Source of the DNA: Clavulina sp. PMI_390
Taxonomy: Eukaryota > Basidiomycota > Agaricomycetes > Cantharellales > Hydnaceae
Assembly: GCA_015039315.1 (NCBI GenBank)
Contig: WIDE01000124.1
Span: 8,607 to 27,838 of the forward strand
Length of the DNA stretch: 19,232 bases
Reading direction: 5' to 3'
The translations under genes were made by a program, and so were the position numbers. Of this stretch, positions 9,354 to 19,232 are shown in pieces (positions within the stretch are counted from its first letter, which is position 1; the number at the start of each line of letters is the position of its first letter). Under the pieces are notes generated by a model. That model saw only the letters and a program-made list of their open reading frames with translations, had not been told where the DNA came from and did not search any database.

Positions 9354-12300
9354 CTAAAAGCTCATCAGCTTCAGCCTCAATACCACCCAAGCAAGCAACC
9401 GATTCGCAAGCATTATTCCCAGCGCAATCACAATGAACCTCCCGGTACGCAAGTCGCTGAAGCCGAGGATCTGCAAAAGCTCCTCTCCTGTTTGGGCAAA
9501 GCATGCTCCAGATGCAATGTCAGCCTCGGTACAGTTGATACGTAGCCCGATGCACTCGTTAATGGCAATGACACGTCCTGCGGATTTCATCACGGTTGCC
9601 CAAGCTAGGTCACTCAGCCACCTAGGAACGGTGACGGAAACAATGCCACAGCTCTGCGTAAGTCTATAATGGAACAAGGAGGGAGTTCAGTTACATAAAC
9701 ATGGGCAGCACACATACTCGATGGGCTCACGCTGTGATGACGGTAGAGACAATTCTGGAGCAATAATTGAACGAGAATTGAGATAATTCGCTTTTTGGTT
9801 GTGAAGGACGGTACACGTACTGGAGCTCTAGCCCCGTTGAGTCATAGAACGAAGCAAACGCAATGCCCAGACTCTTTTAATGGCCAAAGTGTTTCGGATA
9901 TCAGATTTTCCAGTTCTCAACCGAGGAACAATAGAGCTATATCTGACCTCTCCGAAAGACTGTAATGCAAAAGAGACGATGGCATCCTCGAAAAAGATTC
10001 GTGCATTGGTTTGCATCCCAGTGACAACGTTCATGAAGACGACCCATAACTATCAGGGGAAAATGCTCTCACTTCAGACCGTTGAACGATCTCATTATGA
10101 CAGTGAACTTGCCAGTGACGAGAGAATCTGGAATGGGAGCTCGACCAGCGTGAAGGCGATAATGAACGTTTGGGCCGAATAGCGAGCGCTTGATTGGTAT
10201 TCGTGGAAGAAGACTTGCCGATCAAGTGGGAAGATGGCAACATTGTTGTTGAGTCCAATGAACTAATCAAACATCGGTAAATTGGAGCTCATGACAGCAA
10301 ATTTGTACAGCCTTAGAGACTATACGCACTGGGATAGGAAGGACAAACTCTGTGATCAGACCAGGAGTCAGCCAACGACACTAACAGCTCATATAATGGC
10401 CTTGATACCTTGTATGAGTCCAATTCGGTTTTGCGCACTTGCTGCTGAGTGACCGAGCCTTTCGTAAAATAAAAGGAACATAATGCCCAAGAATGGGGCT
10501 TGCTGTAGTGGATATTAGTTTTGATGAGATGTGGCATAAGAGGCAACCAACCAACCTGGAGGCGTAACCAGAATACTGTCAACAGAAGAGTTTAGTAGGC
10601 GCTTTCGTTCGAATTGGCGAAGCACACAGACCAGGCTGCTGTCTCCACAAGTTCTTCACCATCCTCTCCATGATGACGTATAGAGCGATGGAGAATGGAG
10701 TCGTTTTTGAGGTTTCGGAAAGAATAGATTTATCCAGAGGCTGAGCGGCTGACTCGCGATCGGAACCTGCCTCTGCTATCTTCATCTCGTTCTTCTTCGC
10801 TGTCCAGAACTCAATCAAGGAAGCAGCTTTCTCCGGTTGTGAGATGGTGTCCAGTAGATGGTCTGCTGGATTGAACAGTGGTGGGATTGGATGGCCAGCG
10901 TGTGCTAGAGTCGATGTGAGTGCTTTTCGTGAGCCACTATACGCGACCCTTCCTCCTTTCGCCAAGAGTACAATATTGTCCAATTCTTTGTAAATATCGG
11001 ATCGAGGTTGGTGCAAGGTGACTGCGTTGAGGGAGAGGTCAGAAATTGCGAATCTGAGAAATGGGCCTAATTACCAATTACAGTGCGCCCACTCTCCGAC
11101 GCAATTTGCTTTAGTGCTGCCATAACATTCTAAACAACAGATATGATCGATGCGATTCGATGCCTTTCATAACGAAGAGTGACATACGTTAGCTGTTAAA
11201 GAATCCCTGGGAGCAAAGGAGGCTATCAGTAATCACGATTAATGGTTCAAAGGCTAGAGATATTTTGCTCACAGGCCAGATGTCGGCTCGTCCACAATAA
11301 GGATTGATGGATCTTGGTGATGACAATTGATCAGGACAGACACGGTGAGCAGCTGTGAAATCTAATGTGCACCATTGATCATTTGGACAGCGAGGCTTAA
11401 ACGACGTTTCTCCCCACCGGAGATCCCCTGACATCCTCATGATTACCAAAAGTGCCGACCAACCAATTATAGGACATACCTTCAGCAATGGCCCTCCAAC
11501 AAGGGTGTTAGCGCAGTCTCTGAGGCCAAGCATGTGCAACACTTCTTCGGCCCTAGCAATCTTACGCTTCAGCGGAACATTGGCAGGAAGGCGGAGAATG
11601 CTCGCATAGCGAAGCGTTTCTCGCACGGTCAGTGCACTATAATGGTGATCGTCATATTGTTCCACAAAAGCGACCAGGCCTCGCATGCTAGGCTCTGCCG
11701 GCTGGCCATTGAAAAGGACATTTCCTTTGAGATTGAATAAGCCAAGAGGGCCGGGGTTGAGGTGACGGAATGCCATTATCTGCAGCAACGATGATTTTCC
11801 TGCGCCGCTTGGACCCTAGTAGACAGTGGATGCGGATCCATCAGTTGGGGGTAATTTGATTTTCCGATAATATGGATTGACGCTCACCAGAATGGCTGTG
11901 ACATTGCCGGCTGGGAACCTGATATTGACATCTTGGAGAATATCTTTGGATGTAGGGGAGGTGAACGGCGGGACTCCTCGCTGCGACCAACTCATTCCAA
12001 GCCCCCGAACTTCTACGTCAACTTTTACCCAAGGGACGTCAATATCACCTGAGACAAGAATGTCTTTTTGATTATCTTCATTGTCAATCCGCTGTGCGTG
12101 CCTGACACCACCAGTGTTGAAGAACTAAGGTGGTAAACCATTGTGGAAAGAACGGTTGAGTAACTCGGTAAGTAATCGAGTAACCCACTCACTTGGAGAA
12201 TGAAGCACGATATCACATGCTCGACGACAAAAAGTCCAATCAGTCCTACACAACAACACATCGAGAGCGTCAAAATTTGAGGAGAATGCAAGGGAACGCC

Positions 12301-15300
12301 AGTATACATACCCGCAAAGTAGTAACCTATGCTCCAATCAGCCGGAATAGATAACCCTTGCATGACCGCATCTCCATCACACTGTAACGATATTAAGGAT
12401 CCATCAACTAAGATAGGGATTCGTGCCACGAACCTGATTGAGAAGTACTCCAGTGACGCCAGGACAGTCGAACTTGCGGTCTCGGAATTGGCTGGTAATG
12501 ATGATGCGGAAGCTGTAGAAGAAGAGTGAAACTAGGGTATTGAAGGAATCGTATTATTTTCGAGTTAGGGCAGCTTGTTCTCATCGCGGGTAGTTTGAGC
12601 CCACCCCAACGTATCCAACGCAACCATATGGGAGGGGAAATAATGCTTGGAAACAGATAAGCGGCTAGCGATTGAGTGGCGAGCAAATCACATGAGCAAC
12701 TCACAGGTATCCCGCCGTAAGCAGAAGGAAGAGAGATAGCGCATTAGACAGCAAAGAGGCTGTGGCATAGGTGCGTATGCACGATGCGGTGAGGAGGGCA
12801 AAGCCCATCATGACCTAAAATTTGACTCGTAGTAAGTATCATCAACTCGGCTGGACTCGAATAGCAAACGTCCACGCACCAGTTGGCATAACACATTACT
12901 GGCTATAAAAATCAACAAATCGCTAGCCAGGTTGGAGCTCCGTAGCCCCGCCATGAAATACATGATGATTGTGAAGATAGTAGGGGCCAGTATATGAAGA
13001 GGCAAATTGGCAATGAGATCGCTGATAACGTACGGCACTACAGCCTGTAGAAGGAAAGATTGTTAAGTATGGATATTCCAGAGCAGAGAGTACCAGAGCA
13101 AGATTCACATAAAGATTATCCTAATACGAGAACCGTGGTTAAATGAGGACTCAAGCGTATGTCAGGGTCATGGATGACTGACCTCTCGTTCCCTATCAAA
13201 CACGACGAGGTCTGTCTCGCATAACTGAGAAGCCTGAATTTAGAGTGATATCGCACAAACAGCAACTGTGATAGAAAAAAAAACGGACCCGGTAGATGTT
13301 GTATAATAGTGTTAAGTAGAAATAGCAGGCTGTCTCTGGAGTTGGGCCGCAAGTGACGTCAGTGTGAGTTGGGACTAGAGAAATCTGCGAGTTACTACTC
13401 AACGTTGATATGCCAGGGTCTACGATCAAGCTTCGTTAGATGCTTCGTCCAAAGAGTAGAGCAATCGAGGCACACCTTCAAGCTCTGGATTCCGCTCGGA
13501 GTCTATAATTTGACACATCATGTTCGTCAGGCTTTTCCCTTTCCCGCAATATCAGGTCCATACCTCGGGAATCATGTAGAATGTGATACCTATCGCAATA
13601 CCGAGGCCGATGGCTTGGAAGGCTAACCCTGAAATGACTCCAAATGTTATAATCACGGAAGCACATCATCGCCAGAAATCGACTTGCCGAAACTCTGTCC
13701 AAGATTCTGAACAACATTTGCAGTAGCTCTAATGTGGATGGAGGGTCGCACAAAAGATGAGGCATTGTTAGCTTGAGCCAGATACCGATGGCAAGGTCAA
13801 ACACACCTCCGTGTCAGAATAGATGTCTGTAGACCCCATCCCGGCCGCTTCCCGCTTTCGACGGTAAGAGCATGGATTGAGGAGAGGTCAGAAATGGCCT
13901 GCGATCCCCCCGAGGCAAGCGGGTGGGCTTGGAACGGAGATAGTGACCGTGAGACTTCAACATTGGGGCTATGGTGATCGTGCTTCTCCGGACGAGGCTT
14001 CGCGTCTAGAGTCGTAATCGTAGCTCTACTCTCACACCATGAAGAGTCCCTATTCTTCCAGGCCTCGACGAGGCCCTCGATCCGTGTCCGGCTCGCCGCC
14101 TCTTTCTCGCCCGTACGTGTATCCAGTGTTGCCATATCGACCATCCAGTCAAGCACATTCACTCCCTCGCGTGGGGCGTCATGTCCTGCGGATAGGAACC
14201 AATCCACGGATCGTGAGCGGAATCCACTGTAGACAACGCGCCCGCCGGGGGCGAGGAGGACGATGCGCGAGAAGAGGAGGAATGCATCAGAGCGGGGCTG
14301 GTGGATTGAGAGGATGATCGTGCGGTTATTCCGTTTTGCTAGGCGAGAGAGGAGTTGGAGAAGCGAGAAGGCAGTGAACGCGTCCAATCCTGTCAAAAGT
14401 GAGTGGATGAGTGTCAATGCTGCATAGCGTTGCGTCACTTTCGAGGAGATGTTGCTGCTGACCAGTAGTGGGTTCATCGAGGCAAAGCACGGATGGGAGA
14501 GTGACCAGCTGAATATTGACGTCCATCTCAGGTAAGGTTGATTGTTACATCTAGGCAGTTTAGTAACTTACCACACAGCCGATCGATAACCTCCTCCGCT
14601 CCCCGCCTGAGATGCCCTATGATGCACGAGGGTATGAGCACCGCGATGAACCAGTACTCAACCAGCCTCTAACCTTGCGAAAATAGCCGCCAACAACCGT
14701 TTCAGCTGCGTCTTCAAGGTCGAGTTCTGAACGAAGTTGCACATTGACGTTGATTGAAATCGATGCATTAGATCCATGGCAGTTAAGCACGCACCCTGGA
14801 TCGTTTGTTCTACAATGAGCTTTCGAGTTGCTTCATCAACGCTTGTAGGAAGTCGCAAAGCAGCAGCATAATGGAGTGTCTCCCTCACTATACAGCCAAA
14901 GTTGTGACTTAGGTTTATGCCGTTACTTATGAAGCGGCTTACCAGTCAAGTGGGGGAGTAGATAATCATTCTTCGGATACCATGAGACTACGTTAACCCC
15001 TGAAAAGATCTTTTGCTCACCTGACGAACAAAGCCGATACGATCTTTTATGGTTCGAGCGCTAAACAATCCGCTCTCCTTGGATCTCGCGTGCATAAATC
15101 CAATCTCACTATCAAATCGGGAGAAACCTTAGAGAAGCATATCCAGGGGTTGCAGGAATATTGAGCATACCCATCAAGAACGGGGAGGTTCGACAGTCGT
15201 CCAACAATCGAGTGCAACAAAGTTGTTTTCCCGCTACCCGACCCACCGATACTACAATGGAACAAACAAATCAGATAGGAGTCGACCAGTTGCAGGACAA

Positions 15301-15644
15301 TTCCGGCGAGCTCACATAGCCAGCATCTCCCCTGCATTGCATTCCGCGCTGATGTTCGTCAGAATGGCCTTAGAGCCCCCTTGTTGGTCAACTTCCTGTC
15401 TGAGGAAAGTAGGAACAGGGATTGGAATCGGCAGTGGCAGGTATTGAGCGGGAGGAGGGATCCCAACTGTAAGATCTCGCACAAGCAGGTCAAACGGTGG
15501 TGGAGGAGGAAGGGTGGACAAAACGTCATTGGCATGCTTCGTCTTGTCGCGAGACGTCAATTGGACCAAAATCGTGGGCGAATCATCGGATGATGTACGG
15601 GCAGCAGTCTCCAGCTCTATAGGGCTGTTGAGCGGATCCCCCAT
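9354..15644 (-). CDS. Full-size ABCG-family ABC transporter (YOL075C-like), 37 exons, 1,345 aa predicted
   Basis: ATP-driven membrane exporter; substrate unknown. Order NBD1-TMD1-NBD2-TMD2. NBD1: Walker A GGSGSGKTT (about 112-120), signature ISGGERRR (226), Walker B LCLDEPTTG (Asp250, Glu251), switch His284. NBD2: GPSGAGKSS (791-799), ISGGEKRR (904), LIVDEPTSG (Asp928, Glu929), His962. Both ATP sites look complete, unlike PDR/CDR pumps, whose NBD1 is degenerate. TMD1 (about 449-711) has hydrophobic helices and the motif DREREDNLY; TMD2 (about 1089-1345) has the HEYQSSARYS segment, a Cys-containing outer loop and the ending NRLLAWVVLRLK. Exons: 15644-15316, 15251-15171, 15108-15021, 14970-14943, 14887-14795, 14726-14674, 14616-14572, 14508-14463, 14389-13807, 13728-13688, 13628-13564, 13502-13476, 13419-13404, 13335-13289, 13224-13183, 13120-13109, 13044-12880, 12814-12705, 12645-12605, 12531-12434, 12381-12312, 12245-12193, 12124-11888, 11815-11480, 11427-11373, 11312-11273, 11206-11188, 11129-11075, 11021-10632, 10575-10556, 10502-10409, 10349-10330, 10262-10113, 10049-9948, 9873-9821, 9754-9731, 9663-9354. 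Total 4,038 nt, no in-frame stop before the TAG at 9354. Introns at 13629-13687 and 10050-10112 begin GC. Individual acceptors may be off by a few codons. A 5' leader intron ending at 15658 (TTTTTTCCAAACAG) is possible. Confidence 0.88.
10050..10112 (-). other. GC-AG intron in TMD2 of the transporter
   Basis: The donor reads CTG|GCAAGT and the acceptor CTGATAG|TTATGG. Splicing joins ELPFQILSSL to LWVVFMNVVTGM in frame, exactly as a membrane helix requires. A nearby GT donor (TCTC|GTCACT) would shift the frame to a stop. GCAAGT is the consensus of natural GC-AG introns. Confidence 0.7.
13629..13687 (-). other. GC-AG intron at the start of TMD1 of the transporter
   Basis: The donor reads TTCG|GCAAGT and the acceptor ATTTCAG|GGTTAG, giving NLGQSFG joined to LAFQAIGLGIAIGITFYM in phase 1. 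A GT donor of the same phase exists slightly upstream (CAGA|GTTTCG) but is a poor match to consensus. A second acceptor nine bases upstream (TTTGGAG) would add three residues in frame. Confidence 0.6.
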
Positions 15645-16509
15645 GACGTGAATCCTGTTTGGAAAAAACGACAATGCCGCAATGGGGAATGGATGTCTGC
15701 ACTAATGATTTGCGATGATGCTCGGAGGCGAGAATAGCTGCAGAAGCTTCCCCGTAGCCAAGAGGCCGTCCGCTGAGAGTCAATGGCAAGCTAGATTCAG
15801 CCTCCACAGGATCCAACCTCCCGTGTCGCGAATGGGCAGTGGTGAAAGCTTGAAGTAGGCTCCTGTTAAAATAATTCGACCCGTCCTTTGCACCCACGCT
15901 TCTCAATTGCCCCGCTTGTAACATCAATTCCGCTCTGGGATGCCCGATGAAAACTTCGGCGCCTGTTGGGTTACTGTATCATGTTGACTGATGAGAAACT
16001 TGCATCGCGCAGGCTATCAGTTCAGATTCAAGCTTGTGGTGTTCATGGTCTTTAGGTTTGTGCATAAACCCAGAATCCAGAGTATCACAAAAAGTCATGT
16101 TGTGAAAAGGAGCAGAATCTTCAACCAAACAACCCCCACGGCATTCCCACGGTACGGCGTGGGCTGCCTCTTTTTATTGCACCCTGTCACTATAACTCGC
16201 CCCAAAGGCTGTTGCACGACTCATAAATGGGCCGTGCTGGTATCAAATCGGGATACCTAATTTTTTCAGTGTCGGGGATATCTCCGAGTCTCACCACATC
16301 GCCCATCGAATCTGGGCTCCCCAGTTTCTGACGATGAAGGCGAATCTCGATACTTCAATTGCAGGGACGTCATAGATCACAGCATTCATCATTTCTGGTG
16401 TCGGCTAGATGCAAAATTGTCATCACTTCTTAGTGTATGCACTATAACCACGGTCAACATAGTCAAGACCTCCACCATGATCTACGTTCCAACTTCCAAC
16501 AGTAGCGTG
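15645..16509. other. Intergenic region upstream of the transporter
   Basis: About 865 bases between the transporter start and the end of the second F-box gene. It should contain the transporter promoter and leader. A minus-strand frame from an ATG at 15924 runs to 15583 and overlaps the transporter start out of frame; it has no recognisable domain and could be an upstream ORF in the leader or chance. A plausible acceptor ending at 15658 suggests a leader intron. An AT-rich TATA-like AATAAAAAG lies near 16171 on the minus strand, too far to assign. Confidence 0.4.
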
Positions 16510-18016
16510 CTATCTTGAAACCGTAAACCTAGCGCTAATATCCATTGGCCACAAATCTACCTTAAGATAGAAGGTTTCAATTTGCGGATCATGGGCATCC
16601 AGGTGCATCCTTAGGTCGGGTCTTTCTTCCAACACCACTCGGATGTCCTCTGAATCGGGGTCGGGGATTTGGGCGTAACCAAGAGTTTCGTCCGCCCTTG
16701 AATTCGTGGGTGGGCGGTAGAGTGTACGCAGGCACTTGAGGTTGGGCAGCACAAGAGGTGCTATCTAGAGCGAGAACAGCCAGAAAGGCGTCTTGCTTAT
16801 CATTCACTGATAAGGTGGGCGATGAATGATTAAGCCAGCGCACCTTGAAATCCACAGTTGGGGGAGGATCTCGGTGAACAGAGCCAGTGTTCACATTAGA
16901 GAGGTTTTGGAGGATGACACCGAAGAGCGATGTGCGTTTGAGCTCAAGGAGCTCTGTGGATTGGTTTTTCCGAAGGAAAGGAAGGATGCGAGCCTCTAAG
17001 ACGGTGGTGTATGCACCGACGAATGAGATAGAGCGCAAGTCGGGGAACAAGGGGATGGTACTGAGTTGTGCCTCGTTCACATCGAGCCATTTGCCGCTCG
17101 CGTCGCCATCTACAGCAAGACGCCTGCTGGAGCATATATATTGGAGGGAACGAAGCTTAGGTGCAATGATAACCCGCATAAAACGGAAGCTCACACCCGC
17201 GTCTTCAGTCACCGTGAGGGAATTAAGGGACGGTAGCAGAAATGGCTTTGCAGGTGGTAGCAGTGTCGAGCACACGGTTTTAATGGTGATCTTGAGCGTT
17301 TCAAGGACATAGCAGGTCTCAAGGAAATGCATCATAAGCGGCAACCGCTCCTCCTGTGTGGCCAGGGTTAGATGACGAAGGCGTTCAACAGTTAAGTACG
17401 TCTCCTTCAATGGGTCGAAGGTGTACCCAGCGCCTCCTGTCAAACTGAGTTTCTGGAGTTGAAGCGTTGGGGCCGGAGGCTCATCAGAGGTCAAGGAGAC
17501 AGCGGGTTGGATTAGTGCTCGTTTTTGGCCACCATTGTATGTCGAAAAGCGGAGGTCGAGGATCCGAAGCTGCGAGATGTCTGATGGTAAAGGTAGGAAC
17601 GCTTTAATATCTTTCTCCAGGGTTGCCTTTACGGTGAGGGAGCGACAACGATGGAAAGCATCGTGTGAACATAAAAGGGCCACTACAGATGCAGCCTTGT
17701 CGAAGGTGCCTCCCCCAAAGGCGAAATAGAGGCTTAGAGGGGAGTTCATTGAACGAATGAGGCACCTTTCCAGCCGGCGATTCTGGATGGCCACAGCGTG
17801 CTCTACATGGGAATAACCGAGCACAATCGTGCCCCATAGCTGGCAGGAAGAAGACACTATTCTGTGCCATGAACGATTTACCGCAGCAAGGGTAGTGAGA
17901 ACATCATATGACGAGCGTAGGTCCTTTTTGAGTGTCCTGGAGCTGGAAGCTAAGGTTTCTATCACCCAATAGAAGATATCAAGGATAAGTTCTGTGGGGA
18001 GTTTCTCAAAGCTCAT
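16510..18016 (-). CDS. F-box protein, paralogue of the gene at 7492-8962
   Basis: Predicted SCF ubiquitin-ligase substrate adaptor. Two exons: 18016-16844 (391 codons) and 16764-16510 (84 codons plus TAG), separated by a 79-nt GT-AG intron (donor AAG|GTGCGC, acceptor GCTCTAG|ATAGCA) in phase 0; product 475 aa. The F-box spans about residues 2-70: MSFEKLPTELILDIFYWVIE, then YDVLTTLAAVNRSWHRIV and CQLWGTI. A leucine-rich, LRR-like body follows, sharing FLPLPSD, RFMR.I.APKL..L.YICS.RR and a C-terminal LRTLY...VLEERPDLR with the other F-box gene. The first exon also stays open through the intron and beyond (to 16589), so intron retention would yield a different C-terminus; the paralogue's splice and the conserved second exon favour the spliced form. 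The ATG at 18016 matches the paralogue's start. Compared with its relative it has about 12 extra residues after the F-box first helix. Confidence 0.85.
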
Positions 18017-18572
18017 CGGGGGTACCAGTGATGCTAGTGACAAGGTCAGAGTGAGGTCAGTCACGGAGACGTGCCCACCCACCCTCAAGTGCTGTTGTTG
18101 TCACAGGGCAAACTTGGATCTCTGGGACAAATCCTACCAATCGTCATAAGGAGATAATTGACAATTTTATTGATTGCGAGACAAAAGAAAGACAGAACAG
18201 AACAAAGTAACTGGTAACTCAATGAGATATATATCGTGATGTTTGTATGAAGGAGAATGTAGACCCAACAATGCAGTTATGAGGAAAGGGTGCAAATGAA
18301 CGGCAAGGCAGGCGAGATGATAACATAGGGACCAAAAAAAAATCTGGAAAGGCAAGCAGGCAACAGATGAAAATTGCAAGAACACAGTGAAAACAACGCT
18401 TGACGGTCAAAGTGACGTGATGAGAGGAAAGCTTGGGTATACTAAATAGAGCGGTTGGAAGGAACGAAGAGATATTCGCAATAATTCACAAAAGAGAAGG
18501 AATGAGTGTGAGTGATAGCAAGAAGATGCAAGCAAGAGAAGAAAATACTGAAAGAGGGGAGGCAAGTATGAT
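18017..18572. other. Intergenic region between the second F-box gene and the last gene
   Basis: About 556 bases, expected to hold the F-box promoter next to 18017 and the 3' untranslated region of the partial gene next to 18572. On the coding-sense strand the part near 18430-18570 is pyrimidine-rich, and a poly-A run lies near 18334. No coding frame with recognisable content was found. Confidence 0.5.
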
Positions 18573-19232
18573 TCAAGAAGGCTTTGGGGTCCGCACCCCT
18601 TCGGACTCCCCCGCGTCGCCGCTGTTACCATTGGTGAGAGGCTTTAGCCCGCCACCCATGAACCAGCCTCCACTTTCCAGGCCAGCCTTGCTCGCGCGCC
18701 TCATCGGCTGCAGCGTGTATTCATCCACAGGAGCGCGTCTCGCATGCCTGTATCTGCCCTCCGCGTCTTTCACCTCTACTTCCTGTGCCAGAGCCAGCGC
18801 GTCGCCGATCTCGATCCCAACCTCCCTTTCCGAGGCAGAGGCGGAGTCATCAGCCTCGTCAGCATCGTAGGAAGGAGCGGTGTGGAAGGTAGGAGGAAGT
18901 GGAGGGAGCGAGTCACGGATATGGTGCGCGCCTTTGCGAGAGTTGAGCAACGTGGCCATCATCGCCATCTGGCTCGACGATGGGTTCGAGTTTGTATTAG
19001 AGTTGGCGTTATTGGAGGGTGCGCCAACGGTCGTTGAGGAGTGAGTGCTAAGGTTGCTGTTGCTCGAAGCCATCGCAACGCTACCATAGGGGGCTCCACT
19101 CAGGACAGACATACTCTGGGAATGTCCGTGACCATATGTATGCGTCGAGGGAACGAACGATGCATCAAGGGAGCTAGCTGTAGAGGAGGAAGAGGACGAT
19201 GCTGCAGACGACGTCGATTCGTCCTCTCCTCC
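18573..19232 (-). CDS. C-terminal part of a serine/asparagine-rich hypothetical protein, truncated by the window edge
   Basis: The frame is open from the right edge of the window (19232) to a stop at 18573-18575, giving 219 visible residues; the true start lies outside. An internal ATG at 19112 is unlikely to be the start, since the 40 codons before it continue without a stop and with the same Ser-rich composition. Visible order: polyserine (about 8-22), a His/Gly/Tyr patch, a Ser/Asn/Thr-rich low-complexity part (about 50-90), a Met/Ala/Leu stretch with SRKGAHHIRDSLPPLPP, an acidic patch (DADEADDSASASEREVE-like), then a more ordered basic segment (AEGRYRHARRAPVDEYTLQP) and a Gly/Ser-rich end. 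No membrane helix is present in this part. I do not recognise the family; a cytoplasmic tail or regulatory protein is possible but unproven. Confidence 0.7.
   Translation of the reverse strand, partial: GGEDESTSSAASSSSSSTASSLDASFVPSTHTYGHGHSQSMSVLSGAPYGSVAMASSNSNLSTHSSTTVGAPSNNANSNTNSNPSSSQMAMMATLLNSRKGAHHIRDSLPPLPPTFHTAPSYDADEADDSASASEREVGIEIGDALALAQEVEVKDAEGRYRHARRAPVDEYTLQPMRRASKAGLESGGWFMGGGLKPLTNGNSGDAGESEGVRTPKPS

Noticed and set aside
9354..15644. Reading the transporter locus as a pseudogene or as two separate half transporters
   Set aside because: All frame breaks are explained by introns with plausible borders, the summed exons are a multiple of three, and the linker exon 12124-11888 carries TMD1 into NBD2 without a stop or new start.
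15583..15924. A 113-codon frame as an alternative first exon of the transporter
   Set aside because: It overlaps the transporter start out of frame. The good acceptor at 15658 could not be joined in phase to it with a matching donor, so at most it is an upstream ORF.
16589..18088. A 499-codon unspliced version of the second F-box protein
   Set aside because: Its first 24 residues need a TTG start, and its last part reads through a good intron. The spliced form restores the C-terminal exon shared with the paralogue.
1..19232. tRNA, rRNA, CRISPR arrays, insertion sequences or integrated virus
   Set aside because: I looked for T-loop-like motifs, regular direct repeats and transposase or viral motifs, and found none that hold up. 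The only repeats seen are short microsatellites.

Overview
The window looks like nuclear DNA of a basidiomycete fungus, probably an agaricomycete. The evidence is very short introns (50-79 nt) with GT-AG and occasional GC-AG borders, one gene with about 36 of them, F-box proteins opening with LPTELILDIF as in the large agaricomycete F-box families, and CT-rich leaders in front of serine/proline-rich proteins. No bacterial, viral or organellar signature is visible. The species call is inference; the gene structures are read from the sequence.

Layout. All five genes I can support lie on the minus strand. (1) 359-2122: a single-exon, 587-aa, serine/proline-rich, probably disordered protein, with a TATA box and CT-rich leader upstream. 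(2) 2367-7491: more than 5 kb without a convincing gene. It holds trinucleotide repeats, a decayed P-loop kinase-like piece (6033-6349, minus), a promoter-like TATA/leader/ATG arrangement on the plus strand (6640-6784) and a possible protein-kinase-like fragment (about 7102-7230, plus). (3) 7492-8962: a two-exon F-box gene. (4) 9354-15644: a full-length ABCG-type ABC transporter. (5) 16510-18016: a second two-exon F-box gene, paralogous to the first and with its intron at the same place and phase. (6) 18573-19232: the 3' part of another serine-rich gene that runs off the right edge.

The main result is the transporter. Its open reading frame appears broken into many short pieces, which invites calling it a pseudogene or two half transporters. 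Splicing by hand gives 37 exons and 36 introns, a 4,038-nt coding sequence divisible by three, and a predicted 1,345-aa protein ordered NBD1-TMD1-NBD2-TMD2 with complete ATP-site motifs in both halves. That is the layout of the yeast YOL075C-like full-size ABCG proteins and differs from PDR/CDR drug pumps. Eight exons are 28 nt or shorter, one only 12 nt, and two introns are best explained by GC-AG splicing.

How the genes work together: nothing shows a functional cluster. The F-box proteins would be substrate adaptors of SCF ubiquitin ligases and the transporter a membrane exporter. The F-box/transporter/F-box order most likely reflects duplication of the F-box gene around the transporter.
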